DNA of 50,568 nucleotides from a virus, in IMG/VR virus record IMGVR_UViG_3300039106_000654, positions 1 through 50,568 of that record. One strand, written 5' to 3'. The notes under the pieces were generated by a model. It had not been told where the DNA came from and ran no database searches. It was given only the letters and a program-made list of their open reading frames with translations. The position numbers and the translations under genes are program-made. Shown here in pieces: positions 1 to 11,076 of the stretch. Each line of letters begins with the position of its first letter. The first letter of the stretch is position 1.

Positions 1-100
1 TATTCTATCTGAATAGGGAGCGAAAACAGAAATATTAAGATCCATTTTTTCATTCCAACCAGATTCAAATAAAATAGAAGATTTAAAAGCAATAGATAGA

Positions 101-1129
101 TTGTCTTTGTCTAGTTCTATTTCTAATTCAATTACAGAAATTTTAAGTGAGCAGTATCCTGAAGCAATGGATAGGTTGATTGAAGGTGGAGTTAAATCAG
201 TAGATGTAAAAGACTTATTAAATATTCAACTTTGGTTAGAAGATTCTATTGAAAAATTAAATCAGTTAGGTTACACAGTAATAAACCGTGGAGACATAGT
301 AGATGATATTACTAACCAAATTAATGTATTAAATGATGTACTTAATTCTTTACAATTAATTAAATTAAATAAAAATGGAAAAATCAGCAGGCAACAACCA
401 AAAGAACTCAAAGAAATCTTTGGAACAGAAGGAAAAGTATCCAACAGGACTAATGTATCTAAGAATGCGAAGCCTGTCAGAAGAGAAACAGCGAGAGTTC
501 TTGGATCAGCTACAGATGAGGAACTCAAAAACCTTGTTAAACAAACAAGAGAAAAAGATGAATTAGAAGGTTTAGGAGAACCAACTAATGTTGAAGAATC
601 AAAAGCAATTGAAAATATAAACAATGCTACTTTAGATACTATTGAAGAAGTATATCAAAGAGGATATTTAGAAGCTGTTGAAAAAGGAGAAAATACTACT
701 GATATAGTAGCAGCCAAAAATAAAAGACTTCAAGAATTAAATACTGTTATTTCAATTAAAAATCTTAATAAAGGTGAATATCTTATTAGTAAAAATCCTA
801 TCTTTACAGATGTCTCTGGAGAAATAGTCATTGTTACTAAAGTAAAAAATGGTAAAGTAACTTTAAAAAATATTAAAACAGATATTTCTAAAGAATTTAC
901 AGAAGCAGAGCTTATAGAAAATTTTGAAAAAACAACTATGGAAGCAACACAACCAGAACCAGAAGTAACATTAACACCAGTAGATGTTGAAGATTCTAAA
1001 CAATCAAAAGATATTTTAAAAGAACTTCAAAATGAAGGTGAAACTCTTGCAAAAGCACAACAACAAGCAAAAGATTCTGATATGAAGTCTAGATGGGATA
1101 AATTAGGAGATAACTCAAAAACTTGTTAA
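101..1129 (+). CDS. Late-operon protein preceding virion RNAP, function unknown (5' end uncertain)
   Basis: I do not recognise a family. The product is hydrophilic and rich in Lys/Glu, with long predicted helices (about residues 50-100 and 135-215), a small beta-rich stretch near 225-275 (ISKNPIF...GEIVIVTKVKNGKVTLKN), and an acidic Pro/Glu linker near 283-300. Its stop lies one base before the RNA polymerase start, so it is in the same operon and probably belongs to the virion RNAP/cargo gene set. The start is uncertain: there is no ATG before base 168, the given start is a TTG, and the frame is open back to a TAG at 14-16. Either a non-ATG start is used or the gene is a fragment of a longer one that begins outside the window. 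Confidence 0.7.
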   Translation: MSLSSSISNSITEILSEQYPEAMDRLIEGGVKSVDVKDLLNIQLWLEDSIEKLNQLGYTVINRGDIVDDITNQINVLNDVLNSLQLIKLNKNGKISRQQPKELKEIFGTEGKVSNRTNVSKNAKPVRRETARVLGSATDEELKNLVKQTREKDELEGLGEPTNVEESKAIENINNATLDTIEEVYQRGYLEAVEKGENTTDIVAAKNKRLQELNTVISIKNLNKGEYLISKNPIFTDVSGEIVIVTKVKNGKVTLKNIKTDISKEFTEAELIENFEKTTMEATQPEPEVTLTPVDVEDSKQSKDILKELQNEGETLAKAQQQAKDSDMKSRWDKLGDNSKTC

Positions 1130-1130
1130 A

Positions 1131-4100
1131 ATGGCATGTAGTTTAAATAAACAGCAAATATTAGATTTGTATGAAGTTATATATGGTTCTATAAATGATA
1201 GGATGAATGATCCTAAATTACCAGCTATTAATGTAATTGAAATGGTACAAGATACCTATAGAGTTGTAAAAGAAGCTACAGAAGATCAAGTAAAAGCATT
1301 ATTTTATGCTCAGGCTCTTCCAGATATATTTCAGTTAGTTACACAAGATTCAGAGATAAATGATTATTTAGTTGATAATAACTTTGATTTTACTGGACTT
1401 GCTAAAATGAGAAAAAATTATTCTGATTTAGCTTTTGTTGGTAAAGATGTTGCTACTAAAAAAAAGAGTAAGCAAGAAATTGAATCTGAAATTAAAAATG
1501 TAAATAAAGAAAAAAAAGATTTCTCTCCTAAAATAGATGTAGATAATCAAGTACTTTGGTCTTATAATGAAAATAATGGAGCAAAAGTTACTAGTCCTTT
1601 AACAACATCTATCCAAGTTGCTTATGCAGCAAATCCAGAAGAAGTTTCTGAAGAAGATAGAAATGCTAAAGATCCAGAAAAAGAATTATTCTCTACTGTA
1701 ATTAAAAATATTGTTTATCTTTCTAAAGAAAGAGTAGGTGCTCAAGATATTGATTACAATGGAACTGTAATTGCATTAACTGCACAATTAACAAAAAATA
1801 TTCCAAGTGAATTACTTACAACTAGTGATAGAATTTTCTTAGAAAAAAATCCAGCTGATGCTGGAATTGCTTCTGTTATAACTGATACTAGTGGAAACTT
1901 TATATATTTTAAAGAAGATGGTTCAATAACTGATAATCCTCAAGAAGGAAGAATAGTTTATCAATATTTAAGAAAAGTAAATCTTGTAGATGGTAGATTA
2001 TTATTATCAAATAAATCTAATAGACATTATAACCTTGTTGAAGCAGAAGTTATTGCTACTAGACAAAAAAATGCTATAGAACAAGAAAGTAATGGTAAAA
2101 TTAAAGTAACAGAACAACAATATAAGGAACTTGTAAAAACTATTAGAGATACTCAAGATAAAGAAATGAATGATCTTTATCAGTTAAGAAACTTTATTAT
2201 AGAGTCAAATGGTGATATACAAGTAATTCTTCCAATATTAGGTGGAACTTTTGGTATACCAACAAAAGCTACTAAAGCAATGAGTTTAGAAGAGGCTGGT
2301 CTTACTGAAGAAGATATAAAAAATTATACAGGAGTAACTGTAGGTAAAAATTCTGGTAAACAATATGTAATTATACAAAAAAGTAAATCAGGATTAAAAA
2401 TTGATCAAGAAGTATTTTTACAAAGATCAGATATAGATAAAGAATTAGCTGAACAACTTGCTACAATCTTAACTACAACTGCAAAATTAAAAGGTAAAGA
2501 ACTTACACCAGATGAAAGAAAAGCTTATTTTGAAATTTTTATTAATAATGCTTTAGCTAAAGGTTCAAATACTAATAGAGATAGAATTAGAGCAAAAGTT
2601 TTAATAATTAATAATCAAAAAACTTTTAAGGTTGAATTAAATGGTAAAGATATTGAACAGGATGTTCTATTTACTGAAGAAGGAAAAGCTCTTATTATAA
2701 ATCATTTGTTAAATGCTAGACCAAAAGATAAAGTAAAAGATGCATTTTGGCCAGCAAATATTTCATATAATAATAAATATAAAGGTAAAACTTTTACAGA
2801 ATATACTGTTACTGGAGATAATATTACTGAAAGCACAAAAAATTATTTTGAAGCTATCAAACCTTATGTTAGAATTGAATATACATCTGAAACACTTGCT
2901 TTTAAAGATGGCTTAAATGCATATTTAAATTATGCAATACCAGAAGGAACAATTGAATATGATGGTATCATTCCTATTGGTAGACCAAAACCAACACAAT
3001 CAAAACCTACTTATAAGCCTAAGACTGATAAAGAAGCTCCAAAAGCTTTTCCAAAAAAACAACCTAGAACAAAACAAGTAACTGCAACAAAAACTTCTCC
3101 TAAAACAGAAACTGAAGCTAAAGCAATAAACATTCAAAATAATCCAGCAACTAGAGTAAGTTTACTAGATGATATTATTAATGGTTCATCTAATAGTGCT
3201 TTATATAAAAAAGAAGGATTAAATAGAACTAAGCTCAGAGATGTATTTTTAGGTAAAGCATTTACATCTAAAGCTGATAGACAAAGAGCTGAGACATGGT
3301 GGTCTAAATCACCTTTAAGTAAATTTATTAGTCTTGAAAGAATGACTGAAGTAGTAAACTCAGATGCATTTGCTACATGGTCTGGTTATGGTATTACTCT
3401 TTATGAAGGAGATGGTGGAACTATGGTTGATGTTTATCATGAAGCATGGCATGGTTTCTCTCAATTATTTTTAACTCAAGATGCTAAAATAAAACTTTAT
3501 CAAGAAGTTCAGTCTTTACCAAAATATAAAGACATGACTTTCTTTGAAATAGAAGAAGAAATTGCTGAAGAATTTAGATCATATGCAAAATCAGGAGGCA
3601 AAAAAGAAGTAAAAGGCTTTTTTGCTAAAATCTTTGATTCAATATATAAATTTTTACAAAAATTATTTGGAAAAACTACTAAAAAAGAAGTTGCTACAAA
3701 CTTACAAGAGATTGAATCAGTAAAAGAATTGTTTGATAATTTATACAGAGCCTCAGAAAATCCAGAGATTCTATCAACTTTAAAACCTTCTATGGATAAT
3801 GTTATGTTTGGGAAACTAAACAGAAGCAAAACTATCAATGATAATTTTACATTAGAAGAATCAAAAAAAGTATCTAGTGCAATGGACAGTATGATGTCTA
3901 TTATATTCCAAGCTCATAATAGAGATTTTAATACAACATCTTCTGCATTAAAACTTCTTAAAGATCCTGCTAATAAGAAAGATCTTTATAAAGATATCTA
4001 TAATAGATTTGAAAAATTAAGAATAGCTTATATTGGTGAAGTTGAAAAAGATAATGATTTATTAGTGGATCCTAAGTTTGTATATGACTATGAATTACTA

Positions 4101-7100
4101 TCTAAGATATTAGATAATTTTGGTAATTTATCAGATACATTAGAAGGAAGAGAAAAAAATAATGTAGTTGCATACCATATAGAGAAATCTGTATTCCGTG
4201 TACTTAGAGATCAGTATATTGAGATAGATGATCCAAGTAATATTGAAAAGAGTAATTTATTTAAACTCAATGATGGTAATACAATTTCTTCAAAAAAATT
4301 AGCTAGTGAAGATACTATGATGCTATTAGCTAGTGTATTTAAAGTTACTAGATTAAATGGTCAAATAGTTAATAATAGAGAGGGTCTTTTTGGTCTTCCA
4401 GAATTACAAAATGTTGATATTACATGGAATAAACTTGCTAAAATTTTACAAGGTTCTTTTGATGAAATAGATATGTATACTAGGCTTTTTGAAAATGCAG
4501 AAAATTTTCCTGATCTTCAACAATTACAAACTCAGTTACCAAATCCATTCTTGAATATTAATAGCTTAATGGGACAATATGAACCTATGGAGTTTGCTGC
4601 TGAAACTAATTTTTGGCAAGATTTTAAAAAACCAAGAATACCTACTGTTCAACTTAACTTAAATAAAGAAGAAACTAGATTAGAAGAAGGTGAAGGAATA
4701 GTTAAATCTTTTGAAGCAAGAGTTGCTAAAGCAAGTTTTGATGTTTATCAAGTTATGGAAGATTGGAAATCTAATTTTTATACAGCAGATGCTTCTATAA
4801 ATGAATATATAACAAAAGATCCTAAATATGGTAATAATATTCTAGATACTGCTAAAATTGTAAAAGATTTTGGTGATAAGAATGGTGTATTTATTAATAA
4901 ATTAGGTAATGAATTTTTAAAAACACTAGGAATAATATTAGATGAATCTAGTCCTGCAATTAAAGAAATTATAAATAATAGAACTGATCCTTTTGCTATT
5001 ACATTTGGCATAGATAGAATGTTTGAAGTAATAAAAAAAGTAAATAAAACAACAGGTAGTGATAGTTTTGCATTTAAAAAAAATCCACTTGAGTTTTTAC
5101 TTAAAGGATTACCTGAATCTCTTAGAGAAAGTCAAGAACAAAGTAATGATGTAAGAGGTAGATTAAGAGTATTAGCAGAAATACAAAATGCATTTTCTGA
5201 TAGTTACTCTAATTTTAGTGTTCAAACTCCTGAAGGAAATAGAGTTTGGGAACACATGTTGGATAATACTATTACAAGAATTGTTACTGCAATTAATTAT
5301 GCAGAAAATTGGCAAGAATTAACTACAGATGCAGCTGATCCTAATGGTAGGTTTAAACATATGAGATGGTTAAATGAAACTAACAATACTTTATCACCTT
5401 TTTCAAAAATTTTAAATTCTATATTTGATTTAGATCAAAAATCTCCAACATATGGAGATAAAATAACTGATACTAAAATTATTTTACAAAATGTTGGAGG
5501 TACACAAATGGTAAGTAACAGAAATGAAGGAGGTACTTCTACAGCAGCAATGGATGCTACTAGTAAGTATCTTCAAGAATTTCATACTATGCTATTAAGT
5601 GGAGTAGAAGAGTTTATGAGACATGCTTCTAAGAATACTGCTATGGGAATTACTGTAGATGGTGATATTCTAACTTATAATGGTAAGAAAGCTTCTAAAC
5701 TATATGTAGATATAGAATCTTTTTTAGAATATTCTGATGGAGAACAAAAAGCATATAATATTATTGAAGGATATATTTCTGGAGAAGCCAATAGAATTGT
5801 TAGATTTCAACAAAATTTGGATAAGTTTAAAAATTATGCTGGATATAACAGAAAAGTAAAAAGAAAAGATGGTGATAAAACATCTGTATTAGCAGGGCAA
5901 GCTTTTACTGCATTTGATGATGTACTTACACAACCAGTACAAAAAGAATTATATGCTATTCTTGATATAGTTTCTGAAGATAAGCTTAATGATTTTAATC
6001 TAATGACAGAATTAGATAATAATCCACAATTAAGAGATAAAATTAGAAGAGATGTTGAAGCATATTTTAATCTTGATACTGATGCTAATTTAGATAGACT
6101 TCAAAAAGCTAAGTATATTGATAAAGGTTTAATTGATAGAATAAAAGTTACTAATGATAAACTTACAGAAGAAGATATAGAAAGAGCTTTAGTAAAAGCT
6201 TATACATATAATTCTTTTATTCATAAATATGAGACAGTAATTCTTGCATATGGAGATTTAGCACAATACAATCATGCTAAAGAAGATTTTCATAAGCGTA
6301 ATGCTGGTTTGGCTTCTGGTGGTAGAGGATTTAGAGCAGATAAAAGAGCTCAAATACATCTTAGTTCTCTTAAAAATTATTATGCTGAAAGAAGAGGTTA
6401 TAATGTAAGAAACTATGATGGAACTTTAGTTACAGCTATAATGAAAGAAATGACTTTCAATTCTGTAATGTACAAAGAATACAGAGATGCAATTGAAGAG
6501 GCTGTATTTGAAAGAACTAAAGACAAGAAAAAAGCAAAAGAAATTGCAGATATCTCAGCATCAGAATACTTCAATGAAGATAAACCACAGATGAAAATTG
6601 CTGATGGTCAAGGTCTAATTTCATTTGAATGGTATAGAATACTTAAAAATGCTGAAGGAAATTGGAGTGCTGAACAAGAGTTACTGTATAGAAAAGTTTC
6701 ATTAGGAGAAAATATTACTGCAGAAGATGTGGTAGAGTTCTTTCCACCATATAAATTGCAGTACTTTGGTAATATAGAAGCAACTGGTCTTCCTATAAAT
6801 TCATTTCATAAATTTTCACTTGCACCAATAATTCCAGGAGTATGGAAAGAAGGTACACCAATATTTGATTTACATGAAAAAATGATGGAAGATCAAGTAG
6901 ATTATGTTTTATTTGAGTCTGGATCTAAAGTGTCACATCTTGGTTCTGGAGATCAAATACTTAATCCTGATGGCACATTTAATAAAGATGTTAAGTTTAC
7001 TAAAAATATAATTTTTGCTGATTTCTTAAAGAATCAAACTGAAATAAACTCAAGCTATAAAGATAAATCAATCTTTTCTACACAGATGAGAAAAATGATT

Positions 7101-10100
7101 TTAGAAGGTCTTTATGAAAGAGGTAAAATTAAGTCTACTAAATATAATGATATTACTAATGATAGAGTAAAAAAATATATACGTAATGTAGAAGAATACA
7201 CAAATCTATTAAAACTAGAACTTCTAGAAGAAATGGGTTATGAAGAAACTTCTCCAGGAGTTTATAAAGCAAAAGACAAGTCTAGTACAGGTAAGCTTTT
7301 AAATATGATTAGACAAAATCTTGAAAGAGAAGATCTTTTAAGTGATGATCTTATTGAGTTTATTGATGTATATGATGAGTCTGGAGAACTTGAACATGAT
7401 TTGTCTTTCCATCCAGAAGCTGCTAAGATAGAGAAGTTATTACTCTCTATGATTAATAAGAGAATTATCAAACAAAAAGTTTCTGGGGAACCACTAGTAC
7501 AAGTATCTGTAGGTCTTACTGCTGGTCAATTTACTAAACCTGATTTAAGAAAAGCAACAAAAGATGAAATAAAAAAGTGGGCATCAGCTACATATCTACT
7601 TCCTGGTTATCATAGAAAATCTAATGGTTATACTGCAGCATCCAAAGTAATGATTGCAATGCGTGGTACATATTATAATCTTTTCAATTTAGAATACCAA
7701 GATGGAGAAACTGTTGGTGTATACTTTGAAGATGGTAAACTGGATATGGATGCTTCATTAGCAAGATTAAATGAAAAGATTAAAGATGATGCTTGGTTAG
7801 ATGCAGACAATGAAGCTAACAGAAAAGCAATAACTCTTGTTGGTGTAAGAATTCCAGTACAAGGTCTTGCACAAATGGAGTTTGCTGAAGTGTTTGAATT
7901 TTTACCACCTCAAGCAGGAAATATTATCATTGTTCCAGCAGATATTGTTGCTAAGTCTGGGGCTGACTTTGATATTGATAAAATGACTACATATATTACT
8001 ACACTTGATGAACAAGGTAAAGTAATAAAAAGAGAATATAAAGACAATGATGAAATTAAAAAGCTTAGAGGAACTGATCAATTTTTGCAAGCTATTACTT
8101 TACAAAAAATAGCATTAGAAAATGAGATGATTCAGGATATGAAAAATATTTTGGAGCTTCCAGAAAATTATGCTTCTTTGATTATGCCAAACGGTACTTT
8201 TATTCTTAAAGAAATTGCAGATAAACTAGCATCAAAGGTCATGGAATATAATCCTAAGAAGAATAAAATGACTGAAGATACTGGAGAAATTAGTCCTACG
8301 AGAGTACTTGAAGCATTATATAATGTATACAAGCATGAATCAAACATTGTAGGTAAGAAAACTTTAGGTCTGGGAGCAATTGAAAATACATTCAATGTAA
8401 TCATGAATACTTTAGGTGCCTACATGCCTGATGAATATATTATCAGCAAAGAGGTAAGGAAAAGTAATATGCGGTTGAGACATAACAAAATGGATAAAAA
8501 CGGCAAAGAAGTTATTTCTATGTCAGACCTCTATGATGTTGATGGAACAAATAAAATCTCAGATGTTATATCACAAATGATGAACGGATGGGTGGACGTT
8601 GAAAAGGATGCATGGATCTTCTTTATTCAGGGTAACTATGAAGTTGCTCCAACACTACTCTATCTTATTAAAGCTGGTGTGCCAGTAAAAGAAGCAATTT
8701 ATTTTGTGTCAAATCCATTAGTTAGAGAATATGTAGATGAACAACGTCTTGCTAAATCTACATTTGCTGATGTGCTTGGTAAAAAACCTAAAAGTCCAGG
8801 ACTTGCAAAATATCAAGCTGCATCAAATATTATTAAAAAATACTTTGATAAAGATCAATTAGAAGGAACATCTAAAAATGATGAAAGATATTTAGCAGGT
8901 CAAAAGTTACTAAATGAGTTTTTTAAAGGTAAAAAGCAAAAGCACTTTACTGAAAATGAAATGTTAGATCTAATTGAAACAGATAATAGGAATAGTGATA
9001 TAGCAAAAGCAATGTTCTTACATTATCTAGAATTAGAACAACAAATTGGTGGATATACTGCACTTAAAATGAGTTCAAATCCAGATACATCTACAAAATC
9101 TACATTATCTGATGTTGAACAAACAGAAGCTAATTTAGAAAGTTTAGCATATGATACTAGAATTCCATCAGAAATACTTGATAGAATAATGAATGACTCA
9201 GTAATTAGTTCATTCTTTAATGGTCCTTTAGCATTGGCTATAAGTAAACCTTTATTTAAATTAAGATATGACAAAAACATTAGTGAGTATTTAATAGCAA
9301 AAAAAGATCAAATTAGAAAAGATCTTGAAATAACTTTTCCTGGTAAAAATATTGAATTTTTTAGTAATGTTTTTAGAAATGATATTGTAAGTTTTATTTT
9401 TCAAAATGCAATCAGAAAATATAATGGTTCAGATGTTTATAAATCTCTATCTCTTGAAACAAAAATTCCTACAGCATTAGTAAAAGAACTTACTAGAGGA
9501 GCATTTGTAAAAAATGGTACTCTTTATTTAGATATCAAAAAGCTTCAAAAAGAATTTAAAAATAAAGCATGGATAAAAGATTCAGAAGTAGATAATAATT
9601 ATGAAGAAAGAGGTTTATATCCTTTAGATCCTTCTACATTTATGACAGACTTGGATACAAACTTTAATGCTTATTTAAAATTTGTAGCTGAAAGAGAATA
9701 TTTAAGATCAATACAGCCTCTTACTATTGAGAATACTAAGTCAGATGAATTTCAGGAAGAATTAAAAACAACTAAAGATGTTTATCCAGATTTATCTAAT
9801 GAAAAAACAATAAGATATACATATGAAAAACTATTAGCATTAAAAGCATTAGATAATTCATATAACTTATTTAATGTATTTCAAGATAGAGATAATGCAT
9901 TTGCTATTAAACTATCAAAATTATTACAAAATAATCCTCAACTAGTAAGTGACTATCCTGTTTTAAGTAAATTAAAACTAGATTCAAATAAGAATGAAAA
10001 TGCATTTAATATTTTACTTGCAGACAAAGATTTTGATAATGATAAATCAAATCTTTATTCTAATGATCTTAAAAGATTAGCAGACCCTACAGTTAATAAA

Positions 10101-11075
10101 GTTGAAGATCCTGAAGAAAATACTAGAATAAGCAACATGTTTAAATATCTTAATATGTATGCTTTTTTACAAACAGGTCTTAATAAAACTAAATTAAGCT
10201 TTACAAACATTGTTGACTATACTAATTTTTTAGCAATAGTAGAAGATGAATCTGGTAAATTTATAGAAGCTCTAAATACAAATGGATTTGTTGTATTAGA
10301 TAATATCTATGATCAATTTACTAGACAGAATTCATCTTTAAATATTGATAAAAATAGATTTAAAGATTATCTATCAGATATGGACTATGCAAATCCAAAA
10401 AGAATAGCTCAAACACTTAATCCAACTGTAAAAAGATCTGCTCAAGAATCTACTGCTGAAGAAGATTCTACTAATATGGATGTTCCTGCTGAAATAAAAA
10501 GACTAGGTTTAAAATCTACTGAAGATTTAAATGTCTTTACATATAATGATACTAATGCTAAAAATGTATATTACTATACTAATATAGGAAAGAATAATCC
10601 TGATGTAGTATTTTTACATAATGTTAGTATATATGAAATAAGACCTAAGCAACGGGATGCTGGTGTAAATTTAGGTGGTTCATCAAACTTTATGACAGAA
10701 GTAGAAAGTATGTCTATAAATTTCCCTACTAATCTATTATCAGATGTAGTTAATGGAAAACAAATTTATTTACAAACTAGTGATTATCAGACATTAAAAA
10801 ATATTTGGGAAAAAAGAATTGATGTTATAAAACAAATTCAAGAAAAAGGTGGTAAAATTGCATTTCCTGAACAAGGTTTTGGAGACCCAAATACAATGCC
10901 TCAAGAATTATTTGTATATTTAAGCAAAAGATTATTTGAAGAATTTCAATATGTTAATCCTGGTTCTATTAAATATGAAGAAATTAAAGATATTGTAAGT
11001 TTATCTCAAGGAATTTCAGATGAGGAAATACTTATACAATTAGAATTAGAAGAAGACCCATTTAAATGTACATAA
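1131..11075 (+). CDS. Virion-packaged DNA-dependent RNA polymerase (crAss-like, two-double-psi-barrel type), giant protein
   Basis: A 3314-residue protein. Residues 2279-2283 read DFDID, the DxDxD metal-binding loop of the multisubunit-like/YonO-like RNA polymerase barrel. The flanks (RIPVQGLAQMEF, then IIIVPADIVAKSGADFDIDK) match the barrel block described for Cellulophaga phage phi14:2 gp66 and other crAss-like phages, where the polymerase is carried in the virion, injected, and transcribes early genes. A separate motif, HEAWH at 770-774, fits a zinc metallopeptidase (zincin) domain and may process the polyprotein-like chain. A Pro/Lys/Thr-rich linker lies near 620-670. The rest is not assignable by eye. 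It is the second gene of a tight late cluster (one-base gaps on both sides). The length is at the large end for this family, which suggests fusion with cargo domains. Catalytic assignment is strong; the zincin is inferred from the motif alone. Confidence 0.93.
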   Translation: MACSLNKQQILDLYEVIYGSINDRMNDPKLPAINVIEMVQDTYRVVKEATEDQVKALFYAQALPDIFQLVTQDSEINDYLVDNNFDFTGLAKMRKNYSDLAFVGKDVATKKKSKQEIESEIKNVNKEKKDFSPKIDVDNQVLWSYNENNGAKVTSPLTTSIQVAYAANPEEVSEEDRNAKDPEKELFSTVIKNIVYLSKERVGAQDIDYNGTVIALTAQLTKNIPSELLTTSDRIFLEKNPADAGIASVITDTSGNFIYFKEDGSITDNPQEGRIVYQYLRKVNLVDGRLLLSNKSNRHYNLVEAEVIATRQKNAIEQESNGKIKVTEQQYKELVKTIRDTQDKEMNDLYQLRNFIIESNGDIQVILPILGGTFGIPTKATKAMSLEEAGLTEEDIKNYTGVTVGKNSGKQYVIIQKSKSGLKIDQEVFLQRSDIDKELAEQLATILTTTAKLKGKELTPDERKAYFEIFINNALAKGSNTNRDRIRAKVLIINNQKTFKVELNGKDIEQDVLFTEEGKALIINHLLNARPKDKVKDAFWPANISYNNKYKGKTFTEYTVTGDNITESTKNYFEAIKPYVRIEYTSETLAFKDGLNAYLNYAIPEGTIEYDGIIPIGRPKPTQSKPTYKPKTDKEAPKAFPKKQPRTKQVTATKTSPKTETEAKAINIQNNPATRVSLLDDIINGSSNSALYKKEGLNRTKLRDVFLGKAFTSKADRQRAETWWSKSPLSKFISLERMTEVVNSDAFATWSGYGITLYEGDGGTMVDVYHEAWHGFSQLFLTQDAKIKLYQEVQSLPKYKDMTFFEIEEEIAEEFRSYAKSGGKKEVKGFFAKIFDSIYKFLQKLFGKTTKKEVATNLQEIESVKELFDNLYRASENPEILSTLKPSMDNVMFGKLNRSKTINDNFTLEESKKVSSAMDSMMSIIFQAHNRDFNTTSSALKLLKDPANKKDLYKDIYNRFEKLRIAYIGEVEKDNDLLVDPKFVYDYELLSKILDNFGNLSDTLEGREKNNVVAYHIEKSVFRVLRDQYIEIDDPSNIEKSNLFKLNDGNTISSKKLASEDTMMLLASVFKVTRLNGQIVNNREGLFGLPELQNVDITWNKLAKILQGSFDEIDMYTRLFENAENFPDLQQLQTQLPNPFLNINSLMGQYEPMEFAAETNFWQDFKKPRIPTVQLNLNKEETRLEEGEGIVKSFEARVAKASFDVYQVMEDWKSNFYTADASINEYITKDPKYGNNILDTAKIVKDFGDKNGVFINKLGNEFLKTLGIILDESSPAIKEIINNRTDPFAITFGIDRMFEVIKKVNKTTGSDSFAFKKNPLEFLLKGLPESLRESQEQSNDVRGRLRVLAEIQNAFSDSYSNFSVQTPEGNRVWEHMLDNTITRIVTAINYAENWQELTTDAADPNGRFKHMRWLNETNNTLSPFSKILNSIFDLDQKSPTYGDKITDTKIILQNVGGTQMVSNRNEGGTSTAAMDATSKYLQEFHTMLLSGVEEFMRHASKNTAMGITVDGDILTYNGKKASKLYVDIESFLEYSDGEQKAYNIIEGYISGEANRIVRFQQNLDKFKNYAGYNRKVKRKDGDKTSVLAGQAFTAFDDVLTQPVQKELYAILDIVSEDKLNDFNLMTELDNNPQLRDKIRRDVEAYFNLDTDANLDRLQKAKYIDKGLIDRIKVTNDKLTEEDIERALVKAYTYNSFIHKYETVILAYGDLAQYNHAKEDFHKRNAGLASGGRGFRADKRAQIHLSSLKNYYAERRGYNVRNYDGTLVTAIMKEMTFNSVMYKEYRDAIEEAVFERTKDKKKAKEIADISASEYFNEDKPQMKIADGQGLISFEWYRILKNAEGNWSAEQELLYRKVSLGENITAEDVVEFFPPYKLQYFGNIEATGLPINSFHKFSLAPIIPGVWKEGTPIFDLHEKMMEDQVDYVLFESGSKVSHLGSGDQILNPDGTFNKDVKFTKNIIFADFLKNQTEINSSYKDKSIFSTQMRKMILEGLYERGKIKSTKYNDITNDRVKKYIRNVEEYTNLLKLELLEEMGYEETSPGVYKAKDKSSTGKLLNMIRQNLEREDLLSDDLIEFIDVYDESGELEHDLSFHPEAAKIEKLLLSMINKRIIKQKVSGEPLVQVSVGLTAGQFTKPDLRKATKDEIKKWASATYLLPGYHRKSNGYTAASKVMIAMRGTYYNLFNLEYQDGETVGVYFEDGKLDMDASLARLNEKIKDDAWLDADNEANRKAITLVGVRIPVQGLAQMEFAEVFEFLPPQAGNIIIVPADIVAKSGADFDIDKMTTYITTLDEQGKVIKREYKDNDEIKKLRGTDQFLQAITLQKIALENEMIQDMKNILELPENYASLIMPNGTFILKEIADKLASKVMEYNPKKNKMTEDTGEISPTRVLEALYNVYKHESNIVGKKTLGLGAIENTFNVIMNTLGAYMPDEYIISKEVRKSNMRLRHNKMDKNGKEVISMSDLYDVDGTNKISDVISQMMNGWVDVEKDAWIFFIQGNYEVAPTLLYLIKAGVPVKEAIYFVSNPLVREYVDEQRLAKSTFADVLGKKPKSPGLAKYQAASNIIKKYFDKDQLEGTSKNDERYLAGQKLLNEFFKGKKQKHFTENEMLDLIETDNRNSDIAKAMFLHYLELEQQIGGYTALKMSSNPDTSTKSTLSDVEQTEANLESLAYDTRIPSEILDRIMNDSVISSFFNGPLALAISKPLFKLRYDKNISEYLIAKKDQIRKDLEITFPGKNIEFFSNVFRNDIVSFIFQNAIRKYNGSDVYKSLSLETKIPTALVKELTRGAFVKNGTLYLDIKKLQKEFKNKAWIKDSEVDNNYEERGLYPLDPSTFMTDLDTNFNAYLKFVAEREYLRSIQPLTIENTKSDEFQEELKTTKDVYPDLSNEKTIRYTYEKLLALKALDNSYNLFNVFQDRDNAFAIKLSKLLQNNPQLVSDYPVLSKLKLDSNKNENAFNILLADKDFDNDKSNLYSNDLKRLADPTVNKVEDPEENTRISNMFKYLNMYAFLQTGLNKTKLSFTNIVDYTNFLAIVEDESGKFIEALNTNGFVVLDNIYDQFTRQNSSLNIDKNRFKDYLSDMDYANPKRIAQTLNPTVKRSAQESTAEEDSTNMDVPAEIKRLGLKSTEDLNVFTYNDTNAKNVYYYTNIGKNNPDVVFLHNVSIYEIRPKQRDAGVNLGGSSNFMTEVESMSINFPTNLLSDVVNGKQIYLQTSDYQTLKNIWEKRIDVIKQIQEKGGKIAFPEQGFGDPNTMPQELFVYLSKRLFEEFQYVNPGSIKYEEIKDIVSLSQGISDEEILIQLELEEDPFKCT

Positions 11076-11076
11076 T

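Noticed and set aside
271-9280. Several minus-strand ORFs of 62-117 codons inside the giant plus-strand genes
   Set aside because: They are shadows of the coding frame: rich in Ser/Leu/Ile/Phe as expected from the complement of Lys/Glu/Asn-rich coding DNA, with no context as separate genes.
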